This document shows, one piece after another, positions 34,051 to 45,234 of a DNA stretch of 64,000 nucleotides. The notes below the pieces were generated by a model. That model ran no database searches and was not told where the DNA came from. It saw nothing but the letters and a program-made list of their open reading frames with translations. The DNA is from Parasponia andersonii (Eukaryota > Streptophyta > Magnoliopsida > Rosales > Cannabaceae). Each line of letters starts with the position of its first letter. Within the stretch, counting starts at the first letter, position 1. The stretch covers positions 409,322-473,321 of the forward strand of contig JXTB01000239.1 in NCBI GenBank assembly GCA_002914805.1, given 5' to 3'. A program made the translations under genes and the position numbers.

Positions 34051-34385
34051 GAGGAAATTTGATTTTATATGTTAAAATTTCAAAACAAAAAAAAAAAAGA
34101 CAAATTGTGGATTTTAAATCTTTTTGAAAAATCTCATACTTATATTATAGAAAAATATCATTTTTTACCAATTGATAATTTGATAAGTACTTTTTTTCTT
34201 TTGAAAGGATTTTGATAAGTACTTGAGATAACCAAACTAGGAACATTACGTATCTTTGAAAAATACCAAATTTGCATAAAAATGATATTTTTCTTAATAT
34301 TTTAAAAAATAGCATTTTCAAAACAAATTTCTAAAATGATATTTGTTCTAAATAAATTTTGGACTTTTTTAAGAAAATTCAGCCC
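34051..34385. mobile_element. MITE-like foldback element, degraded relative of the one at 62457
   Basis: Starts GAGGAAATTTGATTTT, the same 16 bases that open the element at 62457-62837, and ends in AGCCC like that copy. The arms are partly complementary (AGAAAAATATCATTTTT on the left, AAAATGATATTTTTCTTA on the right), with a loop containing GATAAGTACTTGAGATAACC, also similar to the other copy. No clear target duplication remains. Non-coding. Confidence 0.55.
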
Positions 34386-35500
34386 ATAAGAGAATTTTTA
34401 AGTTCTTGGATTTTGGCGTGGATTTTTGTAAGAAGCGCTTGAGACTATGAAAGCTACATGGATGGATGATAGATAAATCCTATTTTGGGTTTTTCACAAA
34501 CATGTTCAAAAAGGAGTAGTTTTCGTATAAAAGTGAGTGATACCAACAGAAATGCTTAGAAAGATACTACTGCATCTATTGTAAGCCAAAATTCTCGTCT
34601 GTCACGAATGTATTATATTGTGTCAAAACTCAAAACCATAGAAGTGAAAGTGCATGGGGTTCCACATGCATCACGTGTCATACATCCTAAAATTTCACTT
34701 AGATCCTTGTTTGAGTGATTCTCCGTCTACAATGCCTATTGGACTATATTTCAAAGACAATGATTTGCTCATTCCCCGAGGTAATTGAAGCATCATGTGT
34801 TTTCATTTATTCCGATGACGATAAAGTGGAACTCGTGCCAATAATCAAGTTCTTACACCTTCATCAAAAACCAAGAATGGCAATTGAGTTTGAGAGCTCG
34901 ACGAAAGACGAGTTTTCAACAGGGGAATTATGCGGAATGTGATAGATTATTGAGGTGTTATTCTTTTCTTAATTAGGATAACTGTTATGCTATTTTTTAA
35001 ATTAGAATATTTTCGTTATGTTTAAATTCCTTTATTAAGTTTTTAGTTGAATTAGGACCTTAGCTTTCAACATATATTTGCTTATTATTTATTTATTTAT
35101 TTTCATTAGACGATGAATTATTATTGAATAAATTGAAGTGCTATTCATACTTCCTCTCTTGATTTCGTCTAAGAATTCTCTCTTGATTTTGTTATATATG
35201 TCTCTCAATTCTATTTGATTTCCTGTATAATTTATCTAATTCTCCTGTATCTCTATCTTTTATCTCTAGTCCAAGATAATACAATTCTTGAGCATATACT
35301 CCTTTTTGCTGAAGCTGGTGGAGCGGGGCTCCCTTTGTTATTATTGCGTTTGTGGCTGTCTTGTAGCTTTGACGTAGCTCTATCGTGAGCAGAAGCATTT
35401 GTCACAAAGAAGATTTGACATTTGGTACATTAAATTTATACATCTATATGTGTATAAAAGTAACATTTAAATATTTGGTAAACTCTATATATATATATAT
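34386..35500. other. intergenic DNA with one unassigned short open frame
   Basis: An open frame at 34715-34942 (75 codons, plus strand) has no recognised motif, splice partners or clear promoter, so it is not called as a gene. The rest is AT-rich. Confidence 0.4.
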
Positions 35501-35757
35501 AGGTCATAATTTAGTAAGTATTTTTTTTACTTATTTATCAATATATTTTTAATCGTTGGATCATTATCTAACCATCAATATATTTTTAGTCGTTGGATCA
35601 TTATCTAACCACTGTTATAATTTAAGTATACAGTTAAAAAATTATTTAATATTTTTTTTCTCTATTTTTATTATGAAAAGACATGTACAGTAAATTTTGA
35701 TTGAACAAAATAATAATTATAGATAGGTAAAAAAATAATCTATTGGATTGTTGTCCT
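35501..35757. mobile_element. MITE inserted in a (TA)n tract, copy A
   Basis: About 257 bp flanked on both sides by TA repeats. Inverted ends: left AGGTCATAATTTAGTAAGTA with a long T run, right, as complement, AGGACAACAATCCAATAG followed by a T run and ACCTATC. Internal motif CGTTGGATCATTATCTAACC occurs twice. The same layout is seen at 53922-54164. Confidence 0.6.
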
Positions 35758-36960
35758 ATATATATATATATTAAATTGATATTATTTTGGAAATTTATAT
35801 CATAAAAACAGAACAAATTTCGTAGAAGCAAACCCTAATCAATATACTTCTAAAATTTGACTTAAAATAATCAAAAGTAGAATGAATCAAACGCATCTAG
35901 CCCTCCAAAAACAATCCCCAAGAGTCCTTATCTCCAAGAAGCGGAAGCTAAAGGGCTATATGTACCGTGTGCAGGATGTGATCCCTATAATAGTCCACCG
36001 TTGGCGGAAGCCAATGTCCCATGGGTCTTACTAAAACTGCACTGCTGATAGAAGCCCATTTAGATAGTTTTCTTCATCACTTATATAAGTTGTGTGAAAA
36101 TAACTTATTAATAACTAATAGCAAGTCAAAAGTATTCCGTTTCAGCCTCGCAGATAACCAAACAAGCAAAGTTTTAAGAGTACCAAGTGTAAGAAATGAT
36201 ATCTATAATTACTCGAATAGGAAGCTAATGGTTACTTGGGATGCCTGGGTATCCACAAAAAGAAACTCGTACATGTAGAAAAAATATTTCCTTTTTTCTT
36301 TGTAATTATCTTATAAAATCAAGTAATCAAATAAAATCAGAATACTTATTGAAATTATGAAACTCAAAAAGAAAAAAGGAATAATTACCTTATTTAAATG
36401 AAATATTTGGTTATCTAGATAGAAATCAATATAGAATTCTACTGAAACAGGTAACTTATAGACCCTTCTAGAATAAGATCATAAATTCCATACGGACTCA
36501 TACGTCCCATTTGAAATTTCTAATCAGACGTTATCTTCTTGACGATTTTTTGGACGCATGGACGAATGAATTGAGAGGAATAAATTTCAACCCAACACCA
36601 AGCAACACCTATATATTGATATCTACATTTTTTTCTTTTCTGTTTACGACCCTTAATAGTCTAAATTAATTGTTATCTATTTAATGGATTGCTTTGTAGA
36701 TTTATTTCAGGACAAACCTAGCTAGTTAATTCGATTTCATGGGATAACATATAAAAGAATCACTTTCGCTTTGTTGCTAGCAAGTAGGACATATTGCATG
36801 TAAGTCGTTGAAGTTACAACAATATACTATATATTAAGGACAACCAATGCTATTATTTGTTTATTACGAATGATGTCTTCAACTAAACATGACTCTAATT
36901 TGACGTTATGTATATATAAGTTATTAACTGCCTGTTAAAAAAACAAGTGATAATTAAGGA
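35758..36960. other. intergenic DNA, nothing assigned
   Basis: A stretch at about 35880-36290 is less AT-rich and has an 85-codon open frame on the plus strand, but I recognise no family in it. Confidence 0.4.
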
Positions 36961-36962
36961 TC

Positions 36963-36990
36963 ATGGCGACGACATTTCTAGTATGCATAT
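36963..36990 (+). pseudogene. possible start of a host gene cut by the Gypsy LTR
   Basis: ATGGCGACGACATTTCTAGT has an excellent plant start context (AUGGC). It would encode MATTFLVCI before running into the LTR at 36991, and a TATATATAAG box lies about 45-55 bp upstream. No matching continuation was recognised after the element, so this may be chance. Confidence 0.2.
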
Positions 36991-37816
36991 TGTTGGAGTG
37001 GTTTTTCACCAGTTGTTCACTTGTCCTCGCTTTCTCAAAGTGCTCTGAACTCCAGGTAGGGTTGGAGAGGCGGGAGTGGCCACCTGTAAAGACTCTCCGA
37101 TGCTTAAGTCAGTGTTTAGTCTTTGATTTTGGGTAGCAAGGAATGAGTTCTATATATGAGTATATGTTTGTATCTTGCTCATAAGTTTTTTTATATACTT
37201 CTTTTTTGTAAGCGTACATGCCCCTCTTCGGGAACGCATAGCTCATATATATACATAGTTCTGAGATTGTGACCCATGCGGGTCTCAATCTTAGGATTGA
37301 GTACCTTTCTCCTCAAAGCTTTTCCCAGAGGTCACAGGCCGAGATTACCGTGATCTTCTCTGTGTCGTTATAGCCTGGTTTCCGCCGCCTCCTACAGCTT
37401 GAATCTGTCAGGGGTGAGATTTGGATAAATCACCGTTCTGTCAGGGGTGAGATTTGGACAAATAGCCGTTCTGTCAGAGTGGATTGCCTATTGCGCCCAC
37501 CTATCCCAGATCGCATTAAATGCTCTGTCTGGGTCTAGAGTTGTGAGCTGTTCTCCATTGTATTCTGGTGGAAGACCCTTGGAGCTTCGGACCCCCTAGC
37601 TGTCGACGTAAGCGTCGAACTGGGCCGGGCCTGTCCAGGGTCTGTGACGGGCTCGGCCCTAACCTCGGGCAGTCCAATGGCCGATGTGGTATCACGTGTG
37701 ACCCGCGTGGCCTTTAGCTAATCACTCTCGACAGCTGTCAGATGGTGGGCCCCGTTTGTGACATATTCTGCCACTTAATCGTCCATTTGGTATATGGTTT
37801 AGGAACGGGTCCCACA
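36991..37816 (-). repeat. LTR of Gypsy element 3 (3' in element sense)
   Basis: 826 bp, TGTTGGAG to GTCCCACA. Just inside it, in the minus sense, a purine-rich tract (AGGGAAATGGGGGTAG) fits a polypurine tract at about 37818-37833. Contains two direct 33-bp copies of CTGTCAGGGGTGAGATTTGG plus spacer near 37410-37470. Confidence 0.94.
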
Positions 37817-38034
37817 ACTACCCCCATTTCCCTACTTGATGGACTCATATCCATTAAGTCATCAAGTGGGGAAATCGTTTCTCCGTTCCTCCAATCTGGG
37901 AGATGCACGTGGTTCCCCCCTTACCGATGCGGAGGCACATCATCCTATATCACGAAATATATTTGAATTTTGAAGTTCCGACTGTTTGGTCTCCCTTATT
38001 CTCCCCTTTTCCAGAAAAACTCTTTGGCTCCCCC

Positions 38035-38043
38035 TCTATAAAA
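38035..38043 (+). promoter_or_regulatory. TATA box of the accessory region
   Basis: CTATAAAAG lies about 125 bp before the first ATG of the antisense accessory region at 38166, with CT-rich sequence following. It suggests the accessory region has its own promoter, independent of the LTR. Confidence 0.5.
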
Positions 38044-38165
38044 GCCGCAACTACACTCATTTTCCACTTTACTAAAACCTTCTATCATTCTAGCCTCATA
38101 AAATTCTAGAGTTTCCGATTTCCTCCCTTCTAGAGACTTTCACTCTTTCACTCGCATTCAGAACA

Positions 38166-41159
38166 ATGGCTTCAAATCAGGAATTGCGCCCTATCACGGA
38201 TTCAGAGTTGGATTCACTAAGGAGGCAGCTCTGCCTCCCCAGAGGAGTGACACTACAATGGGTTGAGGGCCCTGCGGACTGGTATCTTCGTCCTTCTACC
38301 TCCGAAGGCTCTTTTATTCTGGGCAGAAAGCATCTGGAGTGGCTACGATTCCCATTTCCTCTCCTGATCCACCAATTCTTTGCTTTGACGGGGATCCATC
38401 CGATGCAGCTAAATGCGAACGGGATCATGATTTTGATGGAGCTCTCCGCCCTGTCAGTTCTCTACAACCTGCATATCGATCTGGAGGTGGTCTTTTATGC
38501 TTATAAACCTACCCTCATCCCCAAGAAAGGCTCCTACCCCACCTTTTACCTCCAACTGCTGCCAGGACGTCATACAATGGGACTCCCACGCCAGGCTATA
38601 CGCCGTTGGAGGGGCATGGTGCTCCCCTTGAGTGAACGGCGAGTACTTCCAAGTTCCCTCAGCTTTCCTACAGAGTAAGTACCAGGTCGTGATTTTCGGG
38701 TCTGTGTTCTCTCTGTCTGTTATTGCTCACGTTATTTTGTCTTGTGCAGCCTCGGCGGAAGAGAGTAGGTTCGAGCCGCGTTTGTCAGCAGGGCAGCTCA
38801 AAAGCTTGGAAGGGATAGTCATCTTCGGATCTCCCGGGGACTACCGGCACATCCAGGCTATCCTCAACCCCTAGTGATGAACATGATGCCCACGATGGTT
38901 TCATATCTCCCATTCCCTCTGGATACCTGGGTCATCACCAAGCACATGCGGAGCCGACTTGACGCCTCTGCCCTGAACCGATTCTGGCGGGATGAGCACG
39001 ACAGAATCGCCATGATGGGTCGGCAGGTTACGACTTCAAGCCAATTGGCGGGCTCTAAAGACCTGGTGGTGCCGTCTAGCCATAAGCTCAAGGAGGCCGT
39101 GAGGCTTGTGGCCGCGGAGTGTGTCAGGCTCCGCAGTGAGGAGGCCGCCGCCCCCAAGAAGGCTAAGGGTGAGTTCGTTTTCGCATCCTTGAGTTTCGTG
39201 GGTTGGATTGTGGCCGTGATCTAAACATGTTACTTATTCTTTGCAGGGTCTGAGATAGGCCCATCGGCTGACCCCTCACCCATCAAGGGGGGAGTCGCGG
39301 CACATAAGGCTCGGGCCAAGGCACCCACTGGCTGGTGCCTCGTGGTGCTCTCAGGAGGTGAAATGCCAGCGGTCCTCCGCTCTGATGTAGGCGGACCTCC
39401 ATCCTGAGGACCGTCTGCCACACGGATTGTGCATAGGGAAGAGATGATGCCGAGTCCGGCTGGGGGGTCTGCTGCAGCAATCTCGTCCACCCCTGACTCC
39501 GATTCGAAATTGAGCACTGTTAGCCTCGGTGGGGAGATCGCCGAGCTCAGTGGGGGGGCTCCGAGATTGAAGTCTAGACTATCCTCCCCTCCCCCAGTCC
39601 CCATAAAGCGGCGACGCGAGGTCGGCTCGTCTAACGAAGAAAAGGGCCGGGTGGAGAAGAGGGGTAGGGTTGCCATCTTGTCTGACACTGATGGGGCCAC
39701 GCTGACCCTTCTAAGGAAAAAAAGGTCGGTGCGCAGTGGCCCTCTAAGTGGAGACGCACCACCTCCCGTCGCAGCCGATGGCACTTCTGGTGGCACCGAG
39801 CTTCCTTCTGTCCCAGCCGCCACTGCTTCGGGGGCATGCCCGGCTGGTGGAGAGGATGCCCTTACGGCTAGCGGGGTGGAGCCGTGTTCCCCAAGTGCGG
39901 GCGACACCCAAGGAGAGGGTCCAGCCACAGTGCCAGAGCTGGAGGCGCTCTCTTTGGAGAACGTCGAGCTTGTCACCAGCCGCACCTTCGCGCAGGTTTA
40001 GTCCATTCGGTTGCTTCTATGTTTTTCAGCATCCCTACTAAATGCTGACCCTCCCCCCTCTTTGTTTAACTTGCAGCTGGCCGCAATCCAGTCTTTCTAC
40101 TCCTCCCGCGTTAGGGACTTGACCGAGGAGCTGAGTTCCCGCTCTGCAATGGCCGAGCACAGCAAGGTCGCCCTCGCCGAATTGAGGTCTGATTTCGATT
40201 TATATCGGAGCCTCAAGGTGGCGAGGGTCAGCAGCGCGGTGGCTCACGCTCTGAGCGTCGATAGGACCAGACGCGAGGAGCTAGCTGCGAGATTGGCTGA
40301 GGTGGAGGTTGACAAACTTGCCCACTCCGATGCCGCCAGATTGGCCCAGGACGAGCTAAGGGTCAAGGAACAGGAGTTGCAGAGCGCCGGGGCAGAAATA
40401 GAGCTGGCTTTCATCGCTCATGACAGGGCTATTGAAGACGCCAAGGAAGCAAGAAAAGCCGAGGCGACAGCCAAGCTTGAGGCCCACTCTCTGCGATGCA
40501 GACTTGACAGGTCCAACCAGGTAAAGTGATATCTCTTCTTGGATCACAAGAATCTGATGGGTGCTCAGGTGGAGATGTCTCGCAAACACAGCGAGGACCT
40601 TGCCGGTATTAACACTTTTTTGGTTGACTTATCACAGCGGCAAGCAGAGCTCAGGCTGGTAGCGCTGAAGGATAGGCTGGCAGACGCGGAGAAACTGAAG
40701 ACGAGGTACCAGAGGCAGGTGGACATCCTTTCTGCGGAAAGTTACAGGTCTGGCTGCGAGAATAGAGAGTTCAAAGGCCATGCTGAGGTGGTAATGCCAG
40801 ACAAATTTGACGATCAGAAAGGCGTCGAGAGGGACCACTACTCCATCAAGCACTATATGCAGCAGCTCGGGGATGAGATCAGTATCACGTATCTGGCTGA
40901 CGTGTTGAAGATACTTGCTGCGGAAAAGGAGGGGCCCTCTACATCTGCTTCTGGTGCCATAGAGCTTATCCCCGCTTCCGGTCCACCAGATCGAACTTTA
41001 GAAGCCCCAGACACTCAGCTTAGTCTCGGGGTCTCAACCGGTGAGGAGTCTGACGCGGTCATTGTTTCTAGTGACGAATCTGACCCAGCTATGCCACCCT
41101 TCTCTAGGGCTGGTCCAAGCACCGGGGTTGGCCGTGCCCCCTTAGACGGAGGTAACTAG
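38166..41159 (+). pseudogene. antisense accessory gene region of Gypsy element 3
   Basis: Plus-strand coding blocks opposite to gag-pol. The first block (38166-38678, MASNQELRPITDSELDSLRR) is globular, with RFPFPLLIHQFFALTGIHPMQL, in the style of plant Transposase_28 / plant transposon proteins. Later blocks are a Ser/Pro/Gly-rich linker (about 39429-39990), a long coiled coil (about 40080-40520), a second coiled coil (40570-40760) and an acidic tail (DAVIVSSDESDPAM). Intron-like boundaries with good consensus separate blocks. A TATA box (CTATAAAAG) lies at about 38035 and a leader follows. The layout parallels the accessory region of Gypsy element 2. Reading frames look better kept here than in gag-pol, but that is a visual impression. 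Confidence 0.65.
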
Positions 41160-41820
41160 AGTCTCTAACTTTGTATATTTGTAAAGCTGACCTTCGTTGT
41201 AATCCTTCGAATAAATAATAAGAATAATGCAACTCTCTTTAGTCTATTTTCTTTTTCTTTGTTGATAATGTCCGACCGTCTGTATAAATAATTGCATGGA
41301 CTCGATTTCGGACTATTAGTGAGTCTTCCTCGGGTCATGACTACCAAGATTAGTTCCGGAGATAGGGGTGCAAGTTTTGACTCATCCAGTTTCATGGAGG
41401 TATAACTCTTATTATAACTTGTTTTGGCAGAGTTCGACCCACGCGTGTGGCTGGACTTTTCTGACCCTAAATGGGACCGTGCTTAGAACCAGCTCTAGGG
41501 ATTGGTTGATTATTGTTTGGACCCGTCGTTGCAAAGGAGAAGGCCTGGGCTCAGCTCTTACCGGGAACAAACAGGGCACTATCACTCCGATGTCTTCTTA
41601 AGAGTCCGTTCTAGACCTGCATCCCGTAAGTAGGGTTTATGAGTGCACACCACTATTAACCGTGCACTTTGTATTTTTAGGACATAATAAACAGGCTTTA
41701 ATCTTAATTTCTGTCTTCACGTTTGGTTTGGTACTGGACTACTTCTAACGGGTAGACTCCAAATCCATTCACATCCTGACCATGCGCAAATAAATCATCT
41801 CCCGAGTAGAGCCTGTTTCC

Positions 41821-42005
41821 CTTTAGCTCTTCGTGTAGCCAAAAAATTCCTTAGGGAGGGTCCACTTCCAATGGGTGGATCCCGACCCTGCTTTCCTTTA
41901 GCTCTTCGTGTAGCTAAAAATGTTCCTTAGGGAGGGTCCACTTCCAATGGGTGGATCCCGACCCTGCATTCCTTTAGCTCTTCGTATAGCTAAAAACGTT
42001 CCTTA
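41821..42005. repeat. tandem array, 75-76 bp period
   Basis: Units beginning CTTTAGCTCTTCGTGTAGC start at 41821, 41896 and 41972; the last is truncated. Between integrase and the accessory region of Gypsy element 3. Confidence 0.93.
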
Positions 42006-42520
42006 GGGGGTCTGCTGGCAAGCTTTTGGGTTGTGCACCCCTTTTCTCCTCGTACGTTTTCTCGGGTCATCGGCAAGCGTTTTCATTGCACGATTTGATT
42101 CTCAGAATACGATCGTTTTCGAGGTCTGCTAGCAAGCTTTTGGGTTGTACAATAATTTTCTCTTTGTACGTTTTCTCGGGTCGTCGACGAGCGACGTGAC
42201 TCCCATAGTACGAGCGTTTTTGAGGTCTGCTGGCAAGTTTTTGTTGCACAGCAGTTTTCTCTTCGTACGTTTTCTCGGGTCGTCGACAAGCGACGTGACT
42301 CCCATAGTACGAGCGTTTTTGAGGTCTGCTGGTAAGTTTTTGTTGCACAACAGTTTCCTCTTCGTACGTTTTCTCAGGTCGTCGACGAGCGACGTGACTC
42401 CCATAGTACGAGCATTTTTGAGGTCTGCTGGCAAGTTTTTGTTGCACAACAGTTTCCTCTTCGTATGTTTTCTCGGGTCGTCGACGAGCGATGTGACTCC
42501 CATAGTACGATCGTTTATTG
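42006..42520. repeat. tandem array, 99 bp period
   Basis: Units with GAGGTCTGCTGGCAAG start at 42121, 42222, 42321 and 42420, with a diverged unit before them near 42008. Because 99 is a multiple of three, several frames stay open through the array on both strands and look like repeated proteins; they are not genes. Confidence 0.95.
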
Positions 42521-42529
42521 CGCGAGTAG

Positions 42530-42960
42530 TACGTATGGTCTGCAACTGTGGCAAACCATTTTCCGTGGCAACCCGGTATGATTTTTTGCCTGTGCAAAAT
42601 AAAACGTTGGGTCTGCCACTATGAGTAGACCCTTTCCCGTGGCAGCCTGGTATGATTTTTTGCCTGTGCAACTGAGGCGTGGGGTCTGCCACTGTGGGCA
42701 GACCGTTTCCCGTAGTAGCCTAGTATGCCCCTTTTGCTTGTGCAAATAAAACGTTGGGTCTGCCACTGTGGGCAGAACCTTTTCCGTGTGGCAGAAGACC
42801 TGACCTGTTTTGGAATTAAGACTTTTAATAATATAAGCATTCTCATGGTTCTCAAGCGTGAATATTACGTGGGGTCTGCCACTGTGGGCAGGCCCCTTTT
42901 CTATAGCTATCCAAAAGATGAATCCATGTAGCAAAATGGAGACTTGACCTGTTTTGGATT
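42530..42960. repeat. tandem array, 73-74 bp period
   Basis: Units anchored on GTCTGCCACTGTGGGCAGAC start at 42538, 42611, 42684 and 42758, then an irregular one at 42874. Confidence 0.92.
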
Positions 42961-43487
42961 TAAGCTTCTCAATAATATAAGAATTCACATGGTCTTACAT
43001 CATATGTATGTGTCTTACACGTGATACTTTTTCAAGTGCTGAGCGTTCCACGTGTTCGGCAGGTTTTTCCCGGTCTTGAGCTCTTTCAGGATATACGCAC
43101 CATTGTCGAGTGCTTTGATCACTTCTTAGGGTTCGATCCAATTGGAGTCCAGTTTCGAGGAATTCCCTATTCTAACTTTCAAGACCCAATCCCCGGCATT
43201 AAATCGTCAGGCACTAACCTTTTTTGCGTAGTAGGACCTAGCCTGCTAGTGGTACAAAGCCAAGTAGACCAGGGCCATGTTCCTCATTTCTTCCAGGAGA
43301 TCTGTGTTGCAGCTTAACTGACGTTTGTTTAAGGGGGCATTTTTACCACTTCAGAGCGGAGGGTCAGGAGGCCGACCTCGGTCGAGATCACAGCCTCTAA
43401 TCCGTAGACCATGGCGAATGGCATTCTCCCAGTAGACCTCCGTTTTGTGGTTCGATGGGCCCACATAACGCCCGGCAGTTCTTCTAA
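42961..43487 (-). pseudogene. downstream end of pol of Gypsy element 3
   Basis: Sequence between the tandem arrays and the recognisable integrase core. It probably contains the integrase C-terminal part in the minus sense, but I could assign no motif with confidence. Confidence 0.4.
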
Positions 43488-44237
43488 CTACTTGCCTTTA
43501 GCCTCCTGTAAGTTCTTTTTGATGTTGCTAAATATGGCTTTGTTCGTTGCCTCTGCCTGACCGTTCCCCTGAGGGTAGTTCACGGAAGAGAAACTGAGCC
43601 TTATATCATATAGCTCGCACAACTCTTTGAGTTTAGCATTTTGGAACTGCGTGCCATGATTGGCGTGTATCTCTTTCAGGATCCCAAATCGACAGATTAT
43701 GTTCTTCCAAATGAAGTTAATCGTGTCTGCTTTATTAACGGTCGTGTAGGCTTCAGCTTCTACCCATTTGGTGAAGTAATCCGTGACCAACAGGACGTAC
43801 CTCTTTCCTCCTGGACTTCTGGGGAGCTCTCCGATGATGTCCAGACCCCATTTGGCAAACGGCCAAGGGGTTATGTTCGAATGAAGTATCTCCGCAGGCT
43901 GACGTTTCATCGGGACGAACCTCTGGCATTTATCACATTTCTTGATGAATCGGGCTGCCTCTACCATCATGTATGGCCAAAAGTATCCGGCCGTTAGAGC
44001 CTTATGGGTGAGGCTGCGTCCGCCAGAGTGGTTGCCACACACTCCCTTGTGGATTTCCTCCATCAGTTTTTGCGCTTCGATGGGACCTATGCAGCGTAGC
44101 ATCGGACCCATTGTCGATCTCCTGTATAACTGTTCACCCACCATCGAGTACCTAGCAGCTTTCAATCTAACTGACCTTGCTTCCCGTGGGTCTGCGGGCA
44201 GGTTCCCCAACGTCAAATACTGTGTGACGGGTTTCAT
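43488..44237 (-). pseudogene. Gypsy element 3 integrase
   Basis: A 249-codon open stretch with the zinc-binding part (HKGVCGNHSGGRSLTHKAL, then CDKCQRF) and the core: KWGLDIIGELPRSPGGKRY, VTDYFTKWVEAEA and the NGQAEATNKAI box. Tat/Athila-type integrase. This portion is well preserved, but the element as a whole is broken. Confidence 0.92.
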
Positions 44238-44247
44238 CCACCCTTTG

Positions 44248-45192
44248 TCAGCAGCTCCGATTACAAATACATGGTGTGCAGGGGTCTGCGGGGGGGTCCT
44301 CCATACTCTCGCCTTCTAAAAGAACTTCTATGCTTCTAGCCGTACCCCCGGTTGACGCACTCTTAGCTAGCTCGTCGGCCCTCTGGTTCATCTCCCTGGG
44401 GATTGGTTCGATATTGAAATTGCCAAAGCGAGCTTTTGCCCTCATTACCTTGGAGAAGTACCTGTGCAACCTCGGTTCTTTTACTTCGAAGTCTCCCCTG
44501 ACCTAACCCGCGATCAACTGTGAGTCGGTCTTTACTGCGATATCCTCCACTCCGAAGTGCAGTGCCAGCTCAAGGCCTTGTAGCAGTACCTCGTACTCCG
44601 CCTCATTGTTAGTCGCCTGGAAGCTGAGCCTCAACACCTTCTCAATTCTGAGACTCATTGGGGTCTGCAAGACTATTCCGATACCTGACCCTAAGGCATT
44701 CGTGAATCCGTCAGTGTGGAGCGTCCAGGCTGAAGGGAGGCGGAGTTGAGACATCTGATACGGGTCATGCTGCTCGCCGAAAGATTCGATTTCCACCAGA
44801 AAATCCGCCATGACCTGTCCTTTCTTTGTCGCTCGAGGCTGATACTTGATAACATATATTCCCAGCTCGATGGCCCATTTGGTGAGTCGTCTCGACAAGT
44901 CTGGCTCGGCCAAAATTTGACGGATAGGGAAATCCGTATACACGGTGACCGAGTATGCCTCAAAGTACTGCCAGGGTTTTTTTTTAGCATTGACCAGAGC
45001 AAAGACCAGCTTTTCAATCACACTGTATCGTGTCTCGGTATCCAGGAGCATGCGACTTATGTAAAACACTGGTTTCTGTTTGCCGTATTTCTCGATGAAC
45101 AGTACGGTGCTGATTGCTACTTCGGATACCGCTAAATAGGTATATAGGTGTTCCCCCTCTGCTGGAGAAGCCAGGATAGGTGGGTGACTCAA
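44248..45192 (-). pseudogene. Gypsy element 3 RNase H region
   Basis: Contains the RT-linked RNase H (HLYTYLAVSEVAISTVLF, ETRYSVIEKLVFALV) and a second RNase H-like domain (AWTLHTDGFTNALGSGIGIVL, NNEAEYEVLLQGLELA), the dual arrangement typical of Tat-type elements. Confidence 0.88.
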
Positions 45193-45234
45193 ATATAGCT
45201 TGAGATCTGTCAGTGCCCTATCCTGTTCCTCCCC

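Noticed and set aside
34715-34942. 75-codon frame as a host gene
   Set aside because: Starts in AT-rich DNA without promoter, splice sites or a recognisable domain.
39230-39985. 251-codon open frame on the minus strand
   Set aside because: It is the shadow of the Ser/Pro/Gly-rich plus-strand accessory block; GC-rich sequence leaves the opposite strand open.
42067-42692. Long repeat-rich open frames on both strands
   Set aside because: They are by-products of the 99-bp tandem array, whose period is a multiple of three.
41821-42960. CRISPR-like array
   Set aside because: The repeats are contiguous tandem units without unique spacers, in a plant retroelement.
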